The notes beneath the pieces are model-generated. The model did not search any database and was not told where the DNA came from. It saw only the letters and a list, made by a program, of their open reading frames with translations. This document shows positions 1-6,118 of a stretch of DNA of 12,097 nt, piece after piece. Each line of letters opens with the position of its first letter. Positions within the stretch are counted from its first letter, which is position 1. Both the position numbers and the translations under genes were made by a program. The DNA is from Oscillospiraceae bacterium (GTDB lineage: Bacteria > Bacillota > Clostridia > Christensenellales > Aristaeellaceae), in contig JAISBH010000089.1 of NCBI GenBank assembly GCA_031266295.1, positions 1-12,097 of the forward strand, read 5' to 3'.

Positions 1-5
1 CCACA

Positions 6-249
6 GCGCAATCTACCCGGCATCATAGCGTGAACGCGTAAGGGTGTTCTCATGTGTGACGCGTAAGGCGTGTCCACTATAGAAACAACCCTTAAGCGTT
101 TACGCATGGGGGGGCGGGATTCCCCCACTCTATCGCTGCATCGCCATAGCGTAAACGCGTAAACCTTGTTCTCATGTGTGGCACGCGTAACCCCGTCCAC
201 ATGGAAACACCCCTTACGCGTTTACGCTATGGCGCAGGGTAGATTGCGC
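6..249. repeat. Two-unit inverted-repeat (cruciform-like) element
   Basis: An outer 13-bp perfect inverted repeat (6-18 against 237-249) encloses two tandem units of about 85-90 bp (about 24-108 and 142-234). Each unit is itself an inverted repeat. Unit B has perfect 21-bp arms at 142-162 and 214-234; unit A has the same arms with a few changes. The left arm of unit A (24-43) also matches the right arm of unit B (212-231) with one mismatch, so the whole block can fold as one long hairpin or as two smaller ones. The unit middles are related by direct repeat (both contain tgttctcatgtgtg). The octamer ACGCGTAA occurs at 34, 59, 155 and 183, and inverted at 214, with a variant at 92. No transposase or CRISPR-like spacing is present. 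It could be a REPIN/MITE-like mobile repeat, an iteron-like binding array or a structured RNA; the sequence does not decide. The structure itself is directly visible. Confidence 0.85.
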
Positions 250-443
250 CACGGTATCTTCGGCTGTCCGCTGCGGCGGGACGCTGTTCGATCTGCGGAT
301 CGAATGCGCTTTAAATTACTGGCGCCCGCCACTATGGCGTAAGTTGTCAACTTCGTTATAGTATTCTCACTGGCGGGCGCGGGAGTAGGGGCTTCGATTT
401 CACCGTTGGTAACTGACACGATGCGTTGGGGAACGCCCCCCGT
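250..443. other. Gene-free stretch with isolated hairpins
   Basis: I see no credible coding region here. Two inverted repeats stand out. One is a 7-bp stem with a 4-nt loop (287-293 and 298-304, ttcgatc/gatcgaa). The other is a 10-bp inverted repeat, gcgcccgcca at 322-331 with its complement at 371-380, separated by 39 nt of AT-richer sequence. A short minus-strand open frame (222-419) crosses this area but begins and ends inside repeats and has no family resemblance. No promoter with both hexamers properly spaced was found. Confidence 0.5.
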
Positions 444-660
444 CCCCCCCGATGGGGGGTACGACGGGGTTTACGGGACTCTGTCCCGGTACCCTGCGAA
501 GGGCTATCCGCCCTTTCGAATCCTGACCAGGCTTCGCCTGGACCATCGTTTGCGCACAAGCCGTCGGTTTCGGCCAACCGACCATGCTCGATAGTCTGTC
601 TCGTAGCGTAACCGACAACCCTCATCGCCCCCCTAGGGGGAGATGTCGCCGCAGCGACAG
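444..660. repeat. Cluster of short GC-rich palindromes
   Basis: Consecutive short hairpins fill this stretch: C-run/G-run around gat (445-459), cgggac-tct-gtcccg (474-488), aagggc/gccctt (499-515), ccaggc-ttc-gcctgg (527-541), gtcggtt/aaccgac (563-582), cccccctaggggg (628-640) and tgtcg/cgaca (644-659). The style (gggactctgtccc, gaagggctatccgccctttc, agatgtcgccgcagcgacagaggggg) is like the imperfect palindromic repeats scattered between genes in many gut Clostridia; that resemblance is from memory, not from a search. Short open frames through it on both strands are proline/arginine-rich by-products of the repeats and are not called as genes. Confidence 0.6.
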
Positions 661-763
661 AGGGGGTTCCCCGTAACCCCAGTTCCCTCGTTCCAAGCCC
701 CCGGGGAGGTCGGGAGTGGGACCTCAGTTGAGCGTAGCGAGGGCGCGCAGCGCACTTCCCGAA

Positions 764-777
764 GGCGCAGATGCGCC
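764..777 (-). terminator. Possible hairpin terminator after potD
   Basis: A 6-bp GC-rich palindrome (ggcgca/tgcgcc) begins eight bases beyond the potD stop codon, in the right place to end the pot transcript. It is followed on the minus strand by ttcggg rather than a U-run, so it is not a classical intrinsic terminator. It may simply be the first member of the palindrome cluster that fills the rest of this intergenic region. Confidence 0.25.
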
Positions 778-784
778 GCCGCGC

Positions 785-1858
785 CTACTCCTGCTTGAAC
801 GCCGTCCAGATCTCGTCGTATATCGGGGTGGCGTCGCCGACGTCCTCTATGTACTCCGCGCCTTGGAGCAGTCCGGCGGGCACGTATAACACCGGGTTAT
901 CCTTGTATGCGTCGCTAAGCAGCGGGATCGCCGCCTTGTTGCAGTTTAGATAGTTTTGCACCTCGAATACCGCCGCGCCTATCTCCGGCCTCAGCACAAA
1001 ATCCATAAACGCGTGCGCGTTCATCGGATGCGGCGCGTTTACCGGCACTACCAGCCCGTCGATCCCGAACCCCAACCCCTCCTGCGGGTATACCAGCTTC
1101 AGGTTCGGATTCTCGCTCATCGCCCATATCACCTGCGGCGTGAACATATACCCTACTGTCGCCTCGCCCGATATCATCAGGTTGTGCGGAGTGTCGTAGT
1201 TCAGCGCGCGGATGTTCGGCTTGAGCCGCAGCAGCTTCTCCTTCGCCTGTTCCAGTATCGCGGTATCCCTCACATTAAACGACTGCCCCAGCGTCTTCAG
1301 CGTGATCCCTATTACATTTCGCGCGTCGTCCATAACCACGATCGAATCCGCCAGCGCCGGATCCCACAGACTCTCATAACCCGTTATCTCGACGTCCACA
1401 TACCGTTCGTCGTACACTATCAACGGAGTGCCCGCGGCATACGGTACCGTATACTCGTCCTCCGGATCGAAGTACTGCCCTTGATACCCCTCGTCGATGT
1501 TCGCGAAATTGGGGATCAGCGCCTTGTCTAGCTTATACAGCAGCCCCTGTCCTCTCAGTATGTCCAGCGCGTAGTCGGACGCCAGCACTATGTCATACTC
1601 CCCGCCGCCGACGTTATCCAGCTTTGCCAGCATCTCCTCGTTTGATGTGAAGTTGGTGTAATTGACATGGATCCCCGTCTCCAGCTCAAACGGCGCGATC
1701 ACCGTATCGTAATCGATATACAGTTCCCACGTGAATATGTTGAGCACGGGAATCTCGCCCTCAACCCCATCCTCGGCCATCGCCGGACCCGCGAACGCGC
1801 CCAGCATCACCAATGTCAGCAGCGCGCAGATTAGCCTAGATGATTGTATTTGTTTCAT
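785..1858 (-). CDS. potD: Polyamine ABC transporter, substrate-binding protein PotD
   Basis: Extracytoplasmic receptor that would capture spermidine or putrescine and deliver it to the PotBC channel. The 357-aa length fits the family. Residues 1-28 form a signal peptide (hydrophobic core about 9-24) with a likely signal peptidase I site after AMA-28. The mature part shows PotD landmarks in order: LNIFTWELYID (39-49), TGIHVNYTNFTSNEEMLAKL (61-80), DIVLASDY (89-96), VPYAAGTPLIVYD (138-150), VVMDDAR (174-180), FGIDGLVVP (264-272) and QNYLNCNKAA (301-310). Two points are unusual. There is no lipobox cysteine, although Gram-positive binding proteins are usually lipoproteins. Two tryptophans that contact spermidine in E. 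coli PotD (W229, W255) align by eye with F239 and G265, and E171 with N181, so ligand preference may differ. The ATG has AGGAGG 11 nt upstream and lies inside the potC 3' end (23-bp overlap), implying coupled translation. It is the last gene of potABCD. Confidence 0.9.
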   Translation of the reverse strand: MKQIQSSRLICALLTLVMLGAFAGPAMAEDGVEGEIPVLNIFTWELYIDYDTVIAPFELETGIHVNYTNFTSNEEMLAKLDNVGGGEYDIVLASDYALDILRGQGLLYKLDKALIPNFANIDEGYQGQYFDPEDEYTVPYAAGTPLIVYDERYVDVEITGYESLWDPALADSIVVMDDARNVIGITLKTLGQSFNVRDTAILEQAKEKLLRLKPNIRALNYDTPHNLMISGEATVGYMFTPQVIWAMSENPNLKLVYPQEGLGFGIDGLVVPVNAPHPMNAHAFMDFVLRPEIGAAVFEVQNYLNCNKAAIPLLSDAYKDNPVLYVPAGLLQGAEYIEDVGDATPIYDEIWTAFKQE

Positions 1859-2714
1859 TATGGTCGGTTCCTCCTTTTTTATCGTTGCGCAGTAACTGCG
1901 ACAGCGCCACTATCAGGCATACAACCCCCAGCATAATTGTACACAGCGCGTTGATCTCTGGCGTGACCCCCGCGCGCAGACTGGAGAATATCTTCAACGG
2001 CAGGGTTGTGGTCTGCGCGCCGTTGACGAACATGCTGATGATAACATCATCGAACGACATCGCCACCGCCAGCAGCATCCCGCTGACGATGGCGGGCAGT
2101 ATCAGCGGAAGCGTCACATCCAGAAACGCTCGCGCCGGTCTCGCGCCCAGATCACGCGCGGCCTCGACCATCTGCGGATCGAGTCCGGCCAGCCGCGACT
2201 TCACGATCAGGTAGACGTACGGCACACAGAACGTCGTATGCGCCGCTACCAGCGTCCATATCCCAAACCGCATCCCCACCATCGAGAACGCCGCCATCAA
2301 CGACATCCCCAGCACGACCTCCGGCAGCATCACGGGCAGCACGGTGACGCCCTCTATCAGCCCCCTCACGCCATTGGTCAGCTTGGTAAACCCTGTCTTT
2401 CGCGTCTCGCGCGCGGCTAGACCGATCGCGCCCAGCGTGGCCAGCGGCGCGCTGATCAAACAGCTGAACGCGGCCACGCGAAGACTCGTGCGCAACGCCT
2501 GCCCAATCGCGCCGTCATGCATCAGCTTTGCGTACCAGTCCCACGTGAATCCCTTCATCACCCCAGAGACCTTCGACTCACTGAACGAGTACAGCGCTAC
2601 CAGCGCTAACGGCAGGTACAGGAACGCCAGCACAAGCGTCATCACGACGGGACGCCAAGCGCTGCGAGCGGATCGCGTATGGGTTTTGCGGGTCGATATG
2701 TGCGCCGCCGTCAT
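1836..2714 (-). CDS. potC: Polyamine ABC transporter permease PotC
   Basis: Integral-membrane permease that pairs with PotB to form the polyamine channel, energised by PotA. The 292-aa product has a basic cytoplasmic N-terminus (1-21). Hydrophobic segments follow at about 22-44, 78-100, 122-146, 151-171, 203-228 and 254-274, giving the six-helix MetI-like (BPD_transp_1) fold. The EAA loop that docks on the ATPase is clear: EAARDLGARPARAFLDVTLP at 184-203. SFDDVIISMFV (220-230) is a characteristic PotC-type stretch. The ATG is preceded by GAGGTGA, which overlaps the potB stop codon nine nucleotides away, so start choice and coupling are well supported. The 3' end overlaps potD by 23 bp in another frame. 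The histidine/arginine-rich N-terminal 20 residues are longer than usual but otherwise unremarkable. Confidence 0.93.
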   Translation of the reverse strand: MTAAHISTRKTHTRSARSAWRPVVMTLVLAFLYLPLALVALYSFSESKVSGVMKGFTWDWYAKLMHDGAIGQALRTSLRVAAFSCLISAPLATLGAIGLAARETRKTGFTKLTNGVRGLIEGVTVLPVMLPEVVLGMSLMAAFSMVGMRFGIWTLVAAHTTFCVPYVYLIVKSRLAGLDPQMVEAARDLGARPARAFLDVTLPLILPAIVSGMLLAVAMSFDDVIISMFVNGAQTTTLPLKIFSSLRAGVTPEINALCTIMLGVVCLIVALSQLLRNDKKGGTDHNETNTII

Positions 2715-2723
2715 GCCTTCACC

Positions 2724-3566
2724 TCAAAAAAACCCAATATCCTTGCCACCCAATCGCCGTTGAAGCGCAACCACCACGCCTGTAAGCGCAATCAGCGCCA
2801 CCGACAGCGCCGCGCCGAACGGGGGATTCCTCGCTGACAACATCTGGTCGTGTATCACCCGGCCCAGTATCGCGCCCTTGCCGCCGCCCAGCAGATCATA
2901 AACATAGTATAAACCCATCGTCGGCACGAACACTAGCATACATCCCGACAGTATCCCCGGCACGGTCAGGGGCAGCGTCACGGTCAGGAACGCCCTCGCC
3001 GGACTCGCGCCCAGATCCCGCGCCGCGTCGGTCACGCGCGCATCCAGCCGCTCAATCGCCGTGTGGCACGGTAGTATCATAAACGGCAACAACGTATACA
3101 CCATCCCCAGCAGCACCGCGCCGTGTGTAAACAGCAGTTTCGCGGGCCGCGCGATGACGCCTAGCTTCAGCAACATTGAGTTGATCGGGCCGTTCGCCTG
3201 CAGCAGAATCATCCAGCCGTATATACGCATCAGCGAACTAGTCCAGAATGGGATGATCACCAGCAGCATCAGTGCGGCGCGGCGTTTGGGTTTCGCCTTG
3301 GACATCGCGTACGCGAATGGATAACCCGCCAGCAGCGATAGCAGCGTCGCCTGTACAGCTAATCCGATAGAGTCCGCGAATACCCTTATGTATACCGGAT
3401 CGAACAACCGCCGATAGTTATCCAGCGTCAGTATGCTGGTGACGCCCCATGTCTCGTCGCGCTGGTAGAAACTGATGCCCAGTATATATATCAGCGGCAG
3501 CGCGGTGAACAGTAACATCCACACAGTCATGGGTAGAGCGAGCAACGGCTCCTTCCGCCGTCTCAC
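2724..3566 (-). CDS. potB: Polyamine ABC transporter permease PotB
   Basis: Partner permease of PotC. I start it at the GTG at 3566, giving 280 aa, the normal PotB size. The open frame extends upstream to 3839, but that part lies wholly inside potA in another frame and reads as arginine/glycine-rich nonsense. The GTG shares bases with the potA TGA (GTGA, 4-bp overlap) and has GGAGGA six nucleotides upstream, which settles the start. Counting from this start, hydrophobic segments lie at about 8-32, 66-88, 97-118, 147-168, 196-222 and 252-270. The EAA-type loop DAARDLGASPARAFLTVTLP is at 180-199. The first helix LPLIYILGISFYQRDETWG and the segment MRIYGWMILLQANGPIN are typical of PotB/PotH. It follows potA and is coupled to it; potC begins nine nucleotides after its stop. 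Confidence 0.92.
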   Translation of the reverse strand: MRRRKEPLLALPMTVWMLLFTALPLIYILGISFYQRDETWGVTSILTLDNYRRLFDPVYIRVFADSIGLAVQATLLSLLAGYPFAYAMSKAKPKRRAALMLLVIIPFWTSSLMRIYGWMILLQANGPINSMLLKLGVIARPAKLLFTHGAVLLGMVYTLLPFMILPCHTAIERLDARVTDAARDLGASPARAFLTVTLPLTVPGILSGCMLVFVPTMGLYYVYDLLGGGKGAILGRVIHDQMLSARNPPFGAALSVALIALTGVVVALQRRLGGKDIGFF

Positions 3567-4624
3567 GCGGCGTCCTCCGCCGGAACCACCGGCGCGAGCG
3601 CCGGATCCCACCACACGAAGCACTCGTCGCCTGTGCGCGCACCCAGCGAATCCTGTCCGATCGCTTCCAACGAGATGCCACCCTCCAGTTCCATCGTCGA
3701 GCGCAGGAATCCGCCCGCGTACCTTGTCTCCGTCAGTCTTGCCCGCAGCGCGAACCCGTCCGGCCTTACCGAACCGCAGCGTACGCGCTCCATCCTTACG
3801 CACAGCGTGACCATATCCCCAGCGTTCGCGCGACCGCACGCGGGCACTGTTACCCCCGAGACACGCAGCGTCAGCTCCCCATACCCGGACGACCCGATCA
3901 CCTCAGCGGGGATCAAATTCGTCTGGCCGATAAACTGTGCGGCGAACCGGGTCAGCGGCCGTTCGTATATCTCCTCGGGCGTGCCCAGCTGCTCTATCTG
4001 TCCCGCCCGGATCACGGCGATCCGATCCGACATGTTTATCGCTTCTTCCTGATCGTGAGTCACATACACGAACGCGACTCCCAGATCTTTTTGAATGCGT
4101 TTCAACTCGACCTGCATCGCTCGGCGCAGCTGCAAGTCAAGAGCGCCCAGCGGCTCATCCAACAGCAGCAGCGCGGGTTTCAACACAACGGCCCGCGCGA
4201 TTGCGACGCGTTGACGCTGGCCGCCGGACAACTGAGACGGCATCCTGCGCTCATACCCCTCCAACCTCACCAGGCGCAACATCTGTTCTACCAAGGCGCG
4301 AACGTCGGCGCGCTTCACGCCGCGCAACTTGAGTCCATAGGCGATATTACGCTGCACATTCATGTGAGGGAATAGCGCGTAGTTCTGGAAAACTGTGTTG
4401 ACGCTGCGCTTTTCGGGCGGCAGCGCGGTAATATCCTTGCCCTCGAGCGTCACCTGACCCGACGTCGGCGATTCAAGCCCAGCGATCACGCGCAGCAGCG
4501 TAGTCTTGCCGCATCCGCTAGGACCCAGCAGCGTCAGGAACTCTCCCGGTTCGACGGTCAGGCTGATACCGCGCAGCACATCGCCGTCGCCGAAGTCTTT
4601 GCGGATATCCGATAACGTAAGCAA
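3563..4624 (-). CDS. potA: Polyamine ABC transporter ATP-binding protein PotA
   Basis: Cytoplasmic ATPase of the polyamine importer. The 353 residues contain every ABC landmark: Walker A GPSGCGKT (34-41), Q-loop Q80 within VFQNYALFPHMNV, signature LSGGQ (132-136), Walker B LLLLDEP (152-158), D-loop and switch histidine H190 in VTHDQEEA. A C-terminal TOBE/MOP-like regulatory region covers about 238-345. VFQNYALFPHMNV and the LIPAEV start of the TOBE domain are typical of the PotA/CysA-type importer group, and the neighbouring potBCD genes fix the substrate class. The start is uncertain: the TTG at 4624 lies 14 nt from GGGAGG (4639-4644), while an in-frame ATT two codons upstream has the ideal 8-nt spacing. 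No ATG or GTG is available nearby. The gene begins 31 nt after the truncated Rpn copy, so it may be read from the rpn promoter or from a weak promoter of its own. Confidence 0.94.
   Translation of the reverse strand: MLTLSDIRKDFGDGDVLRGISLTVEPGEFLTLLGPSGCGKTTLLRVIAGLESPTSGQVTLEGKDITALPPEKRSVNTVFQNYALFPHMNVQRNIAYGLKLRGVKRADVRALVEQMLRLVRLEGYERRMPSQLSGGQRQRVAIARAVVLKPALLLLDEPLGALDLQLRRAMQVELKRIQKDLGVAFVYVTHDQEEAINMSDRIAVIRAGQIEQLGTPEEIYERPLTRFAAQFIGQTNLIPAEVIGSSGYGELTLRVSGVTVPACGRANAGDMVTLCVRMERVRCGSVRPDGFALRARLTETRYAGGFLRSTMELEGGISLEAIGQDSLGARTGDECFVWWDPALAPVVPAEDAA
3573..3578 (-). promoter_or_regulatory. Ribosome binding site that fixes the potB start
   Basis: GGAGGA on the minus strand, six nucleotides before the GTG at 3566 and inside the last codons of potA. 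It identifies the overlapping GTG as the potB start instead of the far-upstream ATG at 3839. Confidence 0.8.
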
Positions 4625-4638
4625 TGAAATGCGTGGCG

Positions 4639-4644
4639 CCTCCC
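4639..4644 (-). promoter_or_regulatory. Ribosome binding site of potA
   Basis: GGGAGG on the minus strand. It is eight nucleotides from an ATT codon (4628-4630) and fourteen from the TTG (4622-4624), both in the potA frame. This leaves open which non-ATG codon initiates translation. Confidence 0.6.
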
Positions 4645-4654
4645 ATCGGCAAAT

Positions 4655-4682
4655 ATTATGAGTGCTGCTTCTCCGCCATCAG
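4655..4682 (-). promoter_or_regulatory. Weak candidate promoter for potABCD
   Basis: On the minus strand CTGATG (4677-4682) and CATAAT (4655-4660) are 16 nt apart and sit just before the potA ribosome binding site. The -10 hexamer is fair and the -35 poor (three of six). It overlaps the end of the truncated Rpn copy. I list it because the operon has no other obvious promoter nearby. Confidence 0.2.
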
Positions 4683-5069
4683 TTTGTTGATCTCATCCAG
4701 GGGCAAGCCAGAGATATCCATGATTTTATCCAACGGCTCGTTCCACGCTATCATCTTCCGCGCTACATCGATGGTCTTTCGATAGCCCCTTAACATAAAC
4801 CCCATCTCAAACCCTCTATCAAACCCTTCCTCCTTGTTGTTACGCCACATCGCATCCAAATCTTGCGTGGCCATCCATCTATAGAAAAGTTTGGTCCACG
4901 TGTCGGGTTCGATCTCAACGGCGTCCCTTCTGACTGTGCTGTCAGACGGCGGACTCATGTCTCCTTGCATCTCGCGCACCTCCTTCGACTCGGTGATCAG
5001 CAATAGCATCCATTGGGCTTCAAGGCCCCGTTGCGTTGAGGGTGGGCAATCAAGCGCCTTTATCTGCAG
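4656..5069 (-). pseudogene. Truncated tandem copy of the Rpn C-terminal region (117-aa open frame from 5009)
   Basis: A partial second copy of the 3' end of the upstream Rpn gene. It starts immediately after that gene's TAG with ctgcagataaag, which matches the codons for LQIK (residues 158-161) of the full-length protein. An internal block of roughly 65 bp is missing and the copy then resumes in the same frame as GLEAQW-MLLLITESKEVREM. The first ATG (5009) gives 117 aa. A 58-bp stretch (4967-5024) is identical to 5351-5408 and a 25-bp stretch near the 3' end (4690-4714) to 5095-5119, while the middle has diverged and carries a glycine-spaced insertion (GFDRGFEMGFMLRGY). There is no nuclease motif and no good ribosome binding site before the ATG. 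It is either decayed duplicate sequence or a small C-terminal Rpn product; the C-terminal motif MDISGLPLDEINKLM is intact. Family assignment is firm, function open. Confidence 0.7.
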
Positions 5070-5969
5070 CTACTTACCCGCCATCAGCTGGTTTATCTCA
5101 TCCAGGGGCAAGCCAGAGAAATCCATGATCTCATCCAACGGTTTGTTCCTTGCTATCATCTTCTGCGCTACCATGCGGGCGTTTTGATAACTTCCTCTCT
5201 CAAACCCTAGCGCTTCGCTGTCACGCCTCATCGCGTCCAAATCGCGCGCGGCCTTCTCTCTATAGGAATACCTTTCCCACGCGTCAGGGCTGGCCTCGAG
5301 AGCGGCGACCTTCCTGACGGCGCTGTCAAACGGCGGGCTTATGTGTCCTAGCATCTCGCGCACCTCCTTCGACTCGGTGATCAGCAATAGCATCCATTGG
5401 GCTTCAAGCCCCATGGCATTGAGGGTTGGCAAATCCGGCACGTAACTCTTGTCCGCCGCCCATGGGTATTGCTTCAGGAACTTACGCAGGTCAAGAATCT
5501 TTATCTGCAGCTTGTCGGAGAAGACGACATCGGGCTGATTCTTCTCCCGCAGCATGAAATCCGTATGGAAGCGGTCGGATATCGACGGCACATAATCATG
5601 CATTACTATGCAGATCAGTATAACCCGATGCAGCTTGTCATACGGCTGTCCGCTTTTCAGCTGCTTGTAAATCAGATCAGACGCGTAGAACAGCTCTCGC
5701 TCGGGCATGAACCTGAACCAATATACCTGCATTTCAATCTGCGCCAGATCGCCGTTCTCCAGCGTGGCTAAAATATCCACCACGCCGTACTTGTCGTCGG
5801 GCATGTCAGGCTCAAGCTGCAGGTGCGTCACCAACTTGTCGACATGTATGTCGCTCTCAAGGAACGCCTCAAGCATTCCCTCAACCCGTTCAGGATGTTC
5901 CGCTTCGCCGAACGTCGCCGTGAACACGAAGTCGTTCGTCAAGCGCATTATGCGCGGGCTGCCCGCCAT
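5070..5969 (-). CDS. Rpn family recombination-promoting nuclease/putative transposase
   Basis: PD-(D/E)XK nuclease of the Rpn/PDDEXK_2 transposase-like family, DNA endonucleases linked to RecA-independent recombination and, in recent work, phage defence. I prefer the ATG at 5969 (299 aa) because GAGGTGA (5975-5981) lies five nucleotides before it; the frame opens at a GTG three codons earlier, inside that site. Visible landmarks in the 299-aa numbering are an N-terminal TNDFVFTATFG (11-21), the nuclease core VVDILATLENGDLAQIEMQV with likely catalytic D65, E79 and Q81, FYASDLIYKQLKSGQPYDKLHRVI (94-117), and the family-type C-terminal tail EIMDFSGLPLDEINQLM (280-296). The catalytic set looks intact, so the enzyme may be active. 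A sigma-A promoter lies directly upstream with a leader of about 14 nt. After its TAG, a partial copy of its own 3' end continues in the same frame. Such genes are often mobile and multi-copy. Confidence 0.88.
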   Translation of the reverse strand: MAGSPRIMRLTNDFVFTATFGEAEHPERVEGMLEAFLESDIHVDKLVTHLQLEPDMPDDKYGVVDILATLENGDLAQIEMQVYWFRFMPERELFYASDLIYKQLKSGQPYDKLHRVILICIVMHDYVPSISDRFHTDFMLREKNQPDVVFSDKLQIKILDLRKFLKQYPWAADKSYVPDLPTLNAMGLEAQWMLLLITESKEVREMLGHISPPFDSAVRKVAALEASPDAWERYSYREKAARDLDAMRRDSEALGFERGSYQNARMVAQKMIARNKPLDEIMDFSGLPLDEINQLMAGK

Positions 5970-5974
5970 CCCTA

Positions 5975-5981
5975 TCACCTC
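5975..5981 (-). promoter_or_regulatory. Ribosome binding site deciding the Rpn start
   Basis: GAGGTGA on the minus strand, five nucleotides before the ATG at 5969. The alternative GTG start at 5978 lies within this site and is therefore unlikely. Confidence 0.7.
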
Positions 5982-5989
5982 TAGATTCC

Positions 5990-6018
5990 ATTATAGTTTT
6001 AGCGGGCGCGTTAGTCAA
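5990..6018 (-). promoter_or_regulatory. Sigma-A promoter of the Rpn gene
   Basis: On the minus strand TTGACT (6013-6018) is followed after exactly 17 nt by a perfect TATAAT (5990-5995). Transcription should begin near 5983, leaving a leader of about 14 nt before the ATG. This is the best vegetative promoter in the window. It could also drive the truncated copy and potABCD, since no terminator is visible between them. Confidence 0.85.
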
Positions 6019-6118
6019 GATTCCGGAGGACGGTTCCGAGCATTATCAGTCCATTTTCATACAGGCAATATATGTAATTGGCGTGAATCCAATGACGGTT
6101 AAATCTATGCTGCGGTTC
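6019..6118. other. Intergenic gap between trmK and the Rpn promoter
   Basis: This AT-richer gap holds no open frame or RNA gene I can support. A 5-bp inverted repeat (attgg/ccaat around 6076-6092) is too weak, and has no U-run after it, to call as the trmK terminator. Read-through from the dnaG-rpoD-trmK cluster into the Rpn gene is therefore possible. Confidence 0.4.

Noticed and set aside
24..234. Possible CRISPR array
   Set aside because: Only two units are present, the units are palindromic along their length, and the middles are related to each other; real spacers would be unrelated.
222..419. 65-aa minus-strand open frame upstream of the inverted-repeat element
   Set aside because: It runs into the inverted repeat at its 3' end, has no recognisable domain, and there is nothing to separate it from chance.
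956..1531. 191-aa plus-strand open frame opposite potD
   Set aside because: It is the antisense of a well-supported gene; its arginine/tyrosine/histidine-rich composition is what high-GC codons give in the complementary frame, and it has no family resemblance.
3567..3839. N-terminal extension of potB to an ATG at 3839
   Set aside because: It lies entirely inside potA in another frame and gives glycine/arginine-rich sequence; the GTG at 3566 has a perfectly spaced ribosome binding site and yields the normal length.
5070..5072. TAG as a pyrrolysine or other recoded codon
   Set aside because: Other genes here (potD, potC, trmK, rpoD) end in TAG as an ordinary stop, so general recoding is implausible; only occasional read-through remains possible.
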